Below are positions 57,373 to 64,000 of a stretch of 64,000 nt of DNA, piece after piece. Made by a program: the position numbers and the translations under genes. Within the stretch, counting starts at the first letter, position 1. Every line of letters begins with the position of its first letter. The notes under the pieces are model-generated. The model had not been told where the DNA came from, did no database searches, and saw only the letters and a program-made list of their open reading frames with translations. This stretch comes from Rhodoplanes serenus (lineage in GTDB: Bacteria > Pseudomonadota > Alphaproteobacteria > Rhizobiales > Xanthobacteraceae): contig WNKV01000010.1 of NCBI GenBank assembly GCA_009720755.1, positions 179,001 to 243,000 of the forward strand. The letters are read 5' to 3'.

Positions 57373-57434
57373 TAAGGCCCTGATCGTTAGAAGGCGGCCG
57401 AGGGGCTGCGAGGCGCGGCGCGGCCGCCGGTCGC

Positions 57435-59687
57435 TTACCCCCCGTTCTCGAACCGGCCGCTGCGTGGAAAACCCTTGGGCGGCAGGCGGCCGGCATCGGC
57501 ACGGTTGCCGCGCCAGTCGGCCAGCTCCTTCAGGCTCAGGGCGAACACGCGCCCGGCCGAGTCGGTCCACGACAGCCCGTCGGCGCCCGTGAAGGTCTTG
57601 AGGTCGGCGAGGCCGCCGTCCTTGTAGCGTTGCAGGCGCACGCCGCGCCCGCGGGTCATCTCCGGCACCTGGTCGAGCGGGAACACCAGCATCTTGCGGT
57701 TCTCGCCGATCACCGCGACCTGGTCGCCCTCGACCGTCGTCACCACCCGGGCCTCGTCGGGCAGATCGACGTTGAGCACCTGCTTGCCCCGCCGCGTGTT
57801 GGCCAGGCAGTCGTCCTCGGGCACCACGAAGCCGTGGCCGCTGCGGCTCGCCACCAGGAAGCGGCGGCCGCCGACGAACGGGAACACGGCGACGAGGTCG
57901 GCCTCCTGCTCCATGTCGATGAACAGCCGCACCGGCTCGCCGTGGCCGCGCCCGCCGGGCAGCTTGCCGGCGTCGAGGGTGTAGAAGCGGCCGTTGGTGG
58001 CGAGCACCAGAAGCTTCGAGGTGGTCTCGGCCGGGAAGGCGAACTTGAGCTTGTCGTCCGCCTTGAACTGCACGCCGGAGAGATCCGTCACCGTGCCCTT
58101 CAGGGCGCGAATCCAACCCTTGTCGGAGACCACCACGGTGATCGGCTCGCGGATCACCATGGCCTCCTCGATCGCCGCCTCGTCGTGGGTCGGCGCCTCG
58201 GCGAAGCCGGTGCGGCGCTTGCCGAGCGGCGTCTTGGGGCCGAAGGTGGCGCGCATCGCCTTGATCTCGTCGGCGATCCTGGCCCACTGCTGCGGCTCGG
58301 AGGCGATCAGCGCCTTCAGGTCGCGCTGCTCGGCCCGCAATGCCTTGTCCTCGGCGCGGATCTCCATCTCCTCCAGCCGGCGCAGGTTGCGCAGCCGCAT
58401 GTCCAGGATGGCGGTCGCCTGCACATCGGTGAGATCGAAGGTCTTCATCAGAACGGGCTTGGGCTCGTCCTCCTTGCGGATGATGCGGATCACCTTGTCG
58501 AGGTTCAGGTAGGCGACCAGGTAGCCGCCCAAGACCTCGATGCGGTGGCCGATGACGTCGAGCCGGTGGCGGGAGCGCCGCAGCAGCACGACGCGGCGGT
58601 GGTCGAGCCATTCGCGCAGCGCCTCGGCGAGGCCGATCACCTTGGGGATGCGGCCCTGCGTCAGCACGTTCATGTTGAGCGGGATGCGCGACTCCAGATC
58701 GGTCAGCTTGAACAGCGACTCCATCAGCAGCTCGGCATCGACCGTCTTGGCGCGCGGCTCGATGACGAGGCGCAGATCCTCGGCCGATTCGTCGCGCACG
58801 TCGCCGACCAGCGGCAGCTTCTTCTCGTTGAGCAGCTCGGCGATGCGCTCCACCAGCCGCGACTTCTGCACCAGCCACGGAATCTCGGTGATCACCACCA
58901 CCCAGGTGCCGCGGGCGCCGTCCTCCTTGTGCCAGCGCGCCCGCACCCGGAAGCCGCCGCGCCCGGTCTCGTAAGCGTCGAGCAGCGTCGCCCGCGAGTC
59001 GATGATCAGCCCGCCGGTCGGGAAGTCCGGGCCGGGCACGTACTTCATCAGCGCCTTGGTCTTGGCGTCCGGATGAGCGATCAGGTGCAGGGCGGCGTCG
59101 CACAGCTCAGCGACGTTGTGGGGCGGGATGGCGGTCGCCATGCCGACCGCGATGCCCTGGGCGCCGTTGGCGAGCAGGTTGGGGAAGGCGCCCGGCAGCA
59201 CCACCGGCTCCTGCTCGGAGCCGTCGTAGGTCGGCCGAAAGTCGACGGCGTCCTCGTCGAGCCCGTCCAGCATCAGCCGGGCGACCTCGGTCAGCCGCGC
59301 CTCGGTGTACCGCATGGCGGCGGCGTTATCGCCGTCGATGTTGCCGAAATTGCCCTGGCCGTCGACCAGCGGATAGCGCACCGCGAAGTCCTGGGCGAGC
59401 CGCACCAGGGCATCGTAGACCGACTGGTCGCCGTGCGGATGATACTTGCCGATGACGTCGCCGACCACGCGCGCCGACTTCTTGAAGGCAGCTCCCGGGG
59501 CGAGGCGCAGCTCCCGCATCGCGAACAGCAGGCGTCGATGCACCGGCTTCATGCCGTCGCGCGCGTCGGGCAGGGCCCGGTGCATGATGGTCGACAGCGC
59601 GTAGGCGAGGTAGCGCTCCTCCAGCGCCTCGCGCAGCGGGACGTCGTGCACGTCGGACGGATCTTCGGGAATCAGGGTTCGGACCAT
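57435..59687 (-). CDS. parC: DNA topoisomerase IV subunit A
   Basis: A 750-residue ParC that decatenates chromosomes with ParE. Active-site Tyr127 is in [11 protein letters not shown]; the quinolone-determining stretch reads [13 protein letters not shown], with Gln where E. coli has Ser80. Length and absence of the GyrA box favour ParC over GyrA. The C-terminal beta-pinwheel is present. ATG 59687 begins [20 protein letters not shown]. Antisense frames of up to 914 codons on the plus strand are shadows. Convergent with recO. Confidence 0.95.
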   Translation of the reverse strand: MVRTLIPEDPSDVHDVPLREALEERYLAYALSTIMHRALPDARDGMKPVHRRLLFAMRELRLAPGAAFKKSARVVGDVIGKYHPHGDQSVYDALVRLAQDFAVRYPLVDGQGNFGNIDGDNAAAMRYTEARLTEVARLMLDGLDEDAVDFRPTYDGSEQEPVVLPGAFPNLLANGAQGIAVGMATAIPPHNVAELCDAALHLIAHPDAKTKALMKYVPGPDFPTGGLIIDSRATLLDAYETGRGGFRVRARWHKEDGARGTWVVVITEIPWLVQKSRLVERIAELLNEKKLPLVGDVRDESAEDLRLVIEPRAKTVDAELLMESLFKLTDLESRIPLNMNVLTQGRIPKVIGLAEALREWLDHRRVVLLRRSRHRLDVIGHRIEVLGGYLVAYLNLDKVIRIIRKEDEPKPVLMKTFDLTDVQATAILDMRLRNLRRLEEMEIRAEDKALRAEQRDLKALIASEPQQWARIADEIKAMRATFGPKTPLGKRRTGFAEAPTHDEAAIEEAMVIREPITVVVSDKGWIRALKGTVTDLSGVQFKADDKLKFAFPAETTSKLLVLATNGRFYTLDAGKLPGGRGHGEPVRLFIDMEQEADLVAVFPFVGGRRFLVASRSGHGFVVPEDDCLANTRRGKQVLNVDLPDEARVVTTVEGDQVAVIGENRKMLVFPLDQVPEMTRGRGVRLQRYKDGGLADLKTFTGADGLSWTDSAGRVFALSLKELADWRGNRADAGRLPPKGFPRSGRFENGG

Positions 59688-60101
59688 GGCGCAGGGAATA
59701 CTCCGCGGGGCGGAGCCGAACAACCGCGGCTTCGGCACGGCCGTCCGGCGTTGTCGACCATCCAGGCCGCCCCGGATGAATGCAGGATGAACGATCCTTC
59801 CATAATTCCGCTGATATTCGAGTGTGTTGTTGTGATCGTCGGGGTCGCGCCGCGCGCCGCGGGTGCGGCGGCCGAGGCGACGCCACCGAGGTCACACCAC
59901 CGAGGTCATGCCGAAGCGCGGCGGAACCGGGCGCGCGGCTGCGGCGTCATCATGGTGCCGACCAGAGGCGAGGTCGGTGTGACGCACGGAGCGTCGTGTC
60001 GGCATGGCGCACGACCCGTCGGACGGAATGCGCCGGCTATCCCCGCCGGCAATCAGCCCGATCCGGCCTTGTCCGGACGGGCGGTCAAAGAGGAGACCAT
60101 C
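59688..60101. other. Divergent region parC / small secreted peptide gene
   Basis: A 414-base gap. It contains short CACCGAGGTCA near-repeats around 59885-59910 and an AT-rich patch near 59790-59830 that could be a promoter for either gene. Nothing else is recognised. Confidence 0.4.
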
Positions 60102-60374
60102 ATGCGTGGACTGATCCTCGCCGCGGCGGTTGCCGCCGGCATTGGACTCGCCGGCGTGGCGCCGGCCTCGGCCGCCCCTCTCAACGGGACGGGCCTGCTG
60201 TCGGCGGCCGAGATCCACGACGCCGTCGCGCAGGCGCAGTGGCACGGCGCCCGCCGCAGCCACTGGCGGTGGGGCAGCCGCGGCTACTGGCATGGCCCCA
60301 ATCGCAGCCACTGGCGCTGGGGCAGCCGTCCGCGCTGCCACTGGCGTGGCCGCAGCGTGTGGGGCCGTTGCTGA
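60102..60374 (+). CDS. Small secreted Trp/His/Arg-rich peptide
   Basis: A 90-residue protein: signal peptide (LILAAAVAAGIGLAGVAPAS, cut near ASA-AP), a short spacer, then two near-repeats of about 15 residues with HWRWGSR cores and a third partial HWRGRS, ending VWGRC. The mature part is strongly basic and aromatic with two Cys. ATG 60102 has AGGAGA six bases upstream. Function unknown; envelope-associated or cationic-peptide-like properties are conceivable. It ends in a strong terminator at 60439-60466. Confidence 0.8.
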   Translation: MRGLILAAAVAAGIGLAGVAPASAAPLNGTGLLSAAEIHDAVAQAQWHGARRSHWRWGSRGYWHGPNRSHWRWGSRPRCHWRGRSVWGRC

Positions 60375-60438
60375 TCGCAGGCTCGCTCGCGAGCATACGG
60401 CTCGCCCGCGAGCCCTGAAACGAAATCCCGGAACCACG

Positions 60439-60466
60439 AACCGGCCCGCTTGCGGGCCGGTTTCTT
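60439..60466 (+). terminator. Rho-independent terminator of the small peptide gene
   Basis: The arms AACCGGCCCG and CGGGCCGGTT enclose CTTG and are followed by TCTT. Confidence 0.8.
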
Positions 60467-60485
60467 GTCAGCGCGCACTCCACGC

Positions 60486-60682
60486 TCATACGAGATCCGG
60501 CTGATCGCTTTGGTGGTCATTCCGGAAGCCGCGAAGCGGCCGTCCGGAATCCAGCCGAGAGCTCCGAGTTTTGCCGCTGGATTCCGGGCTCGCCGCGGAG
60601 CCTGCGCCCGGACAGCGCGAAGCGCCGATCCGGGTGCGGCGCCCCGGAACGACGGCGAACTGATCACCCGGAAACAGGATCG
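60486..60682. repeat. MITE-like palindromic repeat, copy 2
   Basis: It is a diverged copy of 2058-2219: CATACGAGATCCGGCTGATC at the left, TGGTCATTCCGGA, the exact shared GGAATCCAGCCGAGAGCTCC, CGGCGCCCCGGAA and CTGATCACCCGGA at the right. The terminal inverted repeats are more decayed. It ends two bases before the stop codon of a minus-strand gene, like copy 1. It has about 35 extra interior bases. Confidence 0.75.
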
Positions 60683-60683
60683 A

Positions 60684-61841
60684 TCACCGCTTGCCGCGCG
60701 CGGTCTTCCCCCGCAGCTCCTTGATGGCACGCGGCACCGGCGAGAAGCTCTGCTGGCTCTCCTCGTCGATCACGAAGCAGGCCGGGCGGTTCGCCTCCGG
60801 CACCCGCTTGTCGGCGACGCAGCGGTCGAAGGCGGCGAGCTCGCCGGTGTGCTGATAGTAATAGTAGGGCGCGATCATGTAGCGCTGGGCGCCGTCGCCC
60901 CAGCCGCCGTAACGGTCGATCTTGCCTTTCAGCTCCGGTGCCACCGCCAGGATCATGTCGCGAAAGCTGTCGTCCTCGATGAAATTGTCGGGGAGCTGAT
61001 CGAACGGGCCGTCGAAATAGTTGTTCACCCGCGAGTTGGCGAAGGCGACGCCGACCAGGATCTTCCGCGCCCGCTGGCCGTCGACATAGAAGCCATAGCC
61101 GGTGCGCTTGCCCACCACGATGCGGCCGCTCTTCATCGGCACGAACTGCTCCGGCACCCGTGCGGTCTCGTCGAGCAGATAGTGGAACAGCTTCAGCCGG
61201 CTGTTGAACACCAGGAAGAACCGCAGGCCCGACTCGTCGAAGATCGGCCCGACGAACTTTTCGTCCGGCCCCAGAAGGTCGGCCGGCGACTTCACGCCGG
61301 ACAGGTCGTTCAGCGCGAACAGCACGCTCTTGTCCCCGAAGGTGACGCGATAGAGGAGGCGTTCGACCTTCTCGACAATGACGCCATGGCTCTGGTCGAG
61401 CACCGCGTGAGCCACGTCGGTCTCGTCGCGCCAATCGGCCAGGTCTTCCGAATAGGCGAAGTGCAGCTTGCCCCGGTCGCGATCGCTGGCGTCGAGGCGG
61501 ATGTTGCCGTTCCACGGCGCGCCGTCGTGCAGGAACGTGAAGTAATAGTAGTTCTCGGTCGGATAGACGGTGACGCGGTCGGGGAGCTGGCCGAACACCG
61601 CGGCGAAGACGGCGAGCGAATCGTCGACGGGGAGCCGGGTCGGCCGCGACAGCTCCTCGACATAGGACTGGTTGGTGTGGATGCGCGGCGGCGCGGGCGC
61701 CGCCATCTCGGCCCGGGCGGCGCCGGCGGGTCCGGCCGCGAGCAGCAGCACGAGAGCGAGGCGGAGCAGGCGCGGTGTCGAGGGCGTCGCGGTCGGTCGG
61801 TCGCGCCGGGATGCGGCGAACCGTGGTCGGGCACAGGGCAT
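60684..61841 (-). CDS. Exported protein of unknown function
   Basis: A 385-residue protein. The N-terminus has Arg-rich residues then a hydrophobic segment (LRLALVLLLAAGPAGAA) cut near ARA-EM. The mature domain is rich in aromatic residues, with FGQLPDRVTVYPTENYYYFT, FLVFNSRLKLFHYLLDETAR and MIAPYYYYQHTGELAAFDRC. Two or more Cys near the end may pair. No enzyme motif is visible. ATG 61841 is the most upstream plausible start; a start nearer the hydrophobic run is possible. It is divergent from the metacaspase-like gene (150 bases apart), which may hint at joint regulation. Confidence 0.75.
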   Translation of the reverse strand: MPCARPRFAASRRDRPTATPSTPRLLRLALVLLLAAGPAGAARAEMAAPAPPRIHTNQSYVEELSRPTRLPVDDSLAVFAAVFGQLPDRVTVYPTENYYYFTFLHDGAPWNGNIRLDASDRDRGKLHFAYSEDLADWRDETDVAHAVLDQSHGVIVEKVERLLYRVTFGDKSVLFALNDLSGVKSPADLLGPDEKFVGPIFDESGLRFFLVFNSRLKLFHYLLDETARVPEQFVPMKSGRIVVGKRTGYGFYVDGQRARKILVGVAFANSRVNNYFDGPFDQLPDNFIEDDSFRDMILAVAPELKGKIDRYGGWGDGAQRYMIAPYYYYQHTGELAAFDRCVADKRVPEANRPACFVIDEESQQSFSPVPRAIKELRGKTARGKR

Positions 61842-61991
61842 GCGGGAGCGGTCTCCAGATCGGATGCGCTCTCCTGGGCCACGAAAGTGCGGATTTCTTG
61901 ACGGCCGTCAAACCGAGGCGTCCAATCGGCGCAACGGTTCGAACCGGGTGGGGCCATCGTCCGACAATTATCCATTGCTGGAGGTTCGGAC

Positions 61992-63590
61992 ATGAGGCGA
62001 CTGCTCACGGCGTTCGCGGTGATTCTCGGGGCATCCGTCGCCCTCGGGTCGGCCGCCGCCGAGCCGCGGATGGCGCTCGTCATCGGCAACTCGGCCTATC
62101 AGACAGTGACGGAGCTGCCCAATCCCGCCAACGACGCCAAGGCGGTGGCCGAGCTGCTCGCCGCCGCGGGCTTCGAGGTGACCACGGCGCCCGATCTCGG
62201 CCAGGCCGAGATGCGCCGGGCCATCGGCGACTTCTCGGCGCGGGTCGCCGAGAAGGGCGCCGACACGGTGGCGCTGGTGTTCTATGCCGGCCACGGCCTC
62301 CAGGTCGACGGCGAGAACTTCCTGGTGCCGGTGGATGCCCGCATCACCCGCGAATCGGACGTGCCGCTCCAGACGGTGCGGCTCGCCGACGTGATGAACG
62401 CGCTCGCCGCGGTGCCGAGCCGCACCCGCATCGTCATCCTCGACGCCTGCCGCAACAATCCGTTCTCCGAGATCAACAAGGTGGTGGGCCGCGGCCTCGC
62501 CATCGTGGACGCGCCGTCGGGCTCGATCGTCTCCTACTCGACCGCGCCCGGCTCCGAAGCCGAGGACGGCGAGGGGACCAACAGCCCCTACACGCAGGCG
62601 CTGCTGGGCGTCGCGCGCGAGCCCGGCATGCCGATCGAGCAGGCGTTCAAGCGGGTGCGCTACGCGGTCCATCAGGCGACGTCGGGTCGTCAGACCCCGT
62701 GGGAAAGCTCGTCGCTCACCGCCGACTTCGTGTTCTTCCCCGGTGCCTCCGCCGCCACCACACCGTCGGTGACGGCGACGCCGGCCGCGGCCGCCGGGGC
62801 GGCTGGCAAGCCGACGACCGGCCCCAAGGGTGCCGGCACTCAAGTCGCTTTGGCCACCGGGCGGGGCGGCCAGGCCCGCACCATCGAGTCGTGGCGGCGC
62901 GAGCTTCAGCCGAAGTCACAGGGCGAGGCGTACGAGATCGTGGTGCGCGAGGATTCGCTCGAAGCCTACCAAGCCTACCTTCAGCTCTTCTCGGCGCCGC
63001 CGTTCCAGACCCGGGTGCGCGAGATCGTCGAGCGGCGCAAGCTGATGGTCGCCTGGTACACCGCCGTGACGGTGAACACGCCGGTCTCCTACGAGCTGTT
63101 CATGGCGCAGTATCCGGGCTCCGACCTGTTCGTGACGGCGCAGCGGCTGTTCGGCCGCGCCAGCGGCCGGCAGATCGCCATCGCGCCGGCGGTCGCGGCG
63201 CCCTGCATCTGCGCGCCGCCGCAGCCGGTCGTGCAGCCGACCAAGCGGCGGGCGGAACGGACCGAGAAGCCGGAGAAGCGGTCGGCCAAGAGCACCCGGT
63301 CGGAGCGCCGCACCGTGGTGCGGGACGATGGCCCGCCGCCGCCGCCCCCCGGACCGTCCGGGCCGCCGATCGCCATCGGCGTGATCCCGATCCCGATCGG
63401 TCCGGTGATCGGCCCGCGTCCCGTTCGTCCACCTTATGGCTCGTCCGGCCACCCGCATGGCCCTGTCACCGGCCCGGCCGGGGGCGGCATGCGCGGCGGC
63501 GGCCCAGTGATCCGCCAGGGACCGATGAGCGCGCCGGGCGGCATCCAACGCGGCCCGATGGGAGGCGGCGGCGGGTTCCGGCTCCGGTAA
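61992..63590 (+). CDS. Caspase-family (metacaspase-like, peptidase C14) exported protein
   Basis: A 532-residue protein with a signal peptide (residues 1-23) and a p20-type caspase domain: MALVIGNSAYQTVTELPNPA, FYAGHGLQV with catalytic His101, and VILDACRNNPF with catalytic Cys153. SIVSYSTAPGSEAEDGEG is the typical substrate-loop region. Residues 270-390 form a second helical region, then a Lys/Arg/Glu patch and a Pro/Gly-rich tail ending GGGGGFRLR. Such alphaproteobacterial proteins are predicted periplasmic Arg/Lys-specific peptidases; targets are unknown. ATG 61992 follows GGAGG. Confidence 0.9.
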   Translation: MRRLLTAFAVILGASVALGSAAAEPRMALVIGNSAYQTVTELPNPANDAKAVAELLAAAGFEVTTAPDLGQAEMRRAIGDFSARVAEKGADTVALVFYAGHGLQVDGENFLVPVDARITRESDVPLQTVRLADVMNALAAVPSRTRIVILDACRNNPFSEINKVVGRGLAIVDAPSGSIVSYSTAPGSEAEDGEGTNSPYTQALLGVAREPGMPIEQAFKRVRYAVHQATSGRQTPWESSSLTADFVFFPGASAATTPSVTATPAAAAGAAGKPTTGPKGAGTQVALATGRGGQARTIESWRRELQPKSQGEAYEIVVREDSLEAYQAYLQLFSAPPFQTRVREIVERRKLMVAWYTAVTVNTPVSYELFMAQYPGSDLFVTAQRLFGRASGRQIAIAPAVAAPCICAPPQPVVQPTKRRAERTEKPEKRSAKSTRSERRTVVRDDGPPPPPPGPSGPPIAIGVIPIPIGPVIGPRPVRPPYGSSGHPHGPVTGPAGGGMRGGGPVIRQGPMSAPGGIQRGPMGGGGGFRLR

Positions 63591-63868
63591 GCGGCGCAAA
63601 GCTCGCGCTCACCCCGCTCGTCCCCGCTGGCGCGGGACCGAGCGGGATGGGCCGTCCCGGGGCCTCGCGCGGCTTGTCTCCGCGCTCACCCCGTTGGTCC
63701 CCGCGCACGCGCTAGGGCATGCACACATCTGGGAAAACTGCGGACTTTCGGTGAGGGGCAAAAACGCCGGCCGCCCCCTCCGATGTCATCGCCGGGCTCG
63801 ACCCGGCGATCCATCTCTTTGCGATCAATGGTTTTTTGGTGAAGGCGATGGATGCCCGGCACAAGTGT
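63591..63868. repeat. Repeat-containing region after the caspase-like gene
   Basis: CGCGCTCACCCCG(C/T)T(C/G)GTCCCCGC occurs twice (63604-63627, 63681-63704). From 63788 a GTCATCGCCGGG / CCCGGCGATCCATC hairpin with a following GGATGCCCGGCAC module belongs to the family at 57262-57350. No gene is seen. Confidence 0.6.
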
Positions 63869-64000
63869 TCAGCCCGAGGACATGGTGAACACCTGTTCGG
63901 AGACATGGCTGACGGGTTCGGGCGCCGTCAAGTCGATCGCAGCGATCTGGATGGCGCCGAAGAAAATACCGTAGCGGCCGTCGGCCGACAGCGGACGGAC
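63869..64000 (-). CDS. Partial gene, 3' end only (enters from right edge)
   Basis: An open minus-strand frame comes in from the right edge and ends at TGA 63871-63869, giving 43 codons: it begins VRPLSADGRYGIFFGAIQIA and ends VSEQVFTMSSG. Composition is protein-like and the stop is followed at once by the palindromic repeat, a pattern seen at other minus-strand genes here. The family is not recognised from this tail. Confidence 0.5.
   Translation of the reverse strand, partial: VRPLSADGRYGIFFGAIQIAAIDLTAPEPVSHVSEQVFTMSSG

Larger units (their letters stand above)
57054..57434. other. Intergenic region with terminator and dispersed repeat
   Basis: This 381-base gap holds a strong terminator (57158-57195) and a palindromic repeat (57229-57372). 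The remainder shows nothing. Confidence 0.55.
60375..60683. other. Intergenic region: terminator and MITE-like repeat
   Basis: This 309-base gap holds the terminator at 60439-60466 and repeat copy 2 (60486-60682). The first 60 bases have no feature. Confidence 0.6.

Noticed and set aside
57630..60374. 914-codon plus-strand frame across parC
   Set aside because: It is antisense to parC for most of its length; only the last 90 codons, from ATG 60102, have a ribosome site and signal peptide and are annotated.

Overview
The window is high-GC DNA that reads as one contiguous chromosomal segment of an alphaproteobacterium, most likely a member of the Hyphomicrobiales (Rhizobiales; Xanthobacteraceae/Rhodoplanes-like or Bradyrhizobium-like). 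This rests on an NDUFA12-type complex I accessory gene next to a DUF2155 gene and aat, an orphan usg gene, a cobalamin-dependent class II ribonucleotide reductase, the order rpoZ - rsh - pdxJ - acpS - lepB - rnc - era - recO - (35-codon ORF) - parC, and many short palindromic intergenic repeats. The family-level placement is an inference. There is no rRNA operon, CRISPR array, prophage or complete insertion sequence; one tRNA-Leu(UAA) is present.

Layout. 0-5 kb: the 5' end of a truncated secreted-protein gene, an MFS transporter, an Uma2-type endonuclease-fold gene between inverted copies of one terminator, and groES-groEL behind a CIRCE element. 5-14 kb: usg; a LysR regulator divergent from a small catabolic cluster (Bug/TctC binding protein, CHMI-like tautomerase, 3-hydroxybutyrate dehydrogenase-like SDR); a NupC-type nucleoside transporter; a cyclophilin-fold protein; and a 1002-residue hybrid histidine kinase. 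14-19.3 kb (minus strand): an SDR and the four-gene Anbu cluster (ATP-grasp, alpha-E, transglutaminase-like protease, Anbu protease). 19.5-31 kb: a molybdopterin-binding-domain protein, gpt, tRNA-Leu, a methyltransferase, guaC, a second Bug receptor, clpS, a Tat-exported DsrE protein, a CDF metal exporter, a KTSC protein, a PhnB-like VOC protein, an FKBP isomerase and an Ada-like zinc protein.

31-40 kb: a repeat-rich gap, a small low-GC gene that looks foreign, nrdJ, then ndufA12 - DUF2155 - aat and a stand-alone response regulator. 40-48 kb: an enoyl-CoA hydratase/TetR divergon with a clear palindromic operator, a large Slt-type lytic transglycosylase, dapA - mscL - smpB, and an overlapping NYN-domain/uracil-DNA glycosylase pair. 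48-60 kb: a core operon-like run (rpoZ, rsh, pdxJ/acpS, lepB/rnc, era, recO; several ATGA overlaps) and parC. 60-64 kb: a Trp/His/Arg-rich secreted peptide, an unrecognised secreted protein, a periplasmic metacaspase-like protein, and the 3' end of a gene leaving the right edge.

The most notable non-genic content is a set of dispersed palindromic repeats. One is MITE-like, at 2058-2219 and about 60486-60682, with both copies abutting the stop codon of a minus-strand gene. Other families occur at 23.6/46.6 kb, 31.2/46.4 kb, 31.5/57.3/63.8 kb and 51.7 kb. Short tandem arrays lie just upstream of aat (15 bp x 5) and rsh (two 16-bp x 3 sets). I found no convincing entirely new multi-gene system. 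The best candidates for a second look are the Anbu cluster, the Uma2 unit in its inverted-repeat frame, the low-GC insert behind nrdJ, and the hairpin-bounded non-coding stretch behind guaC.
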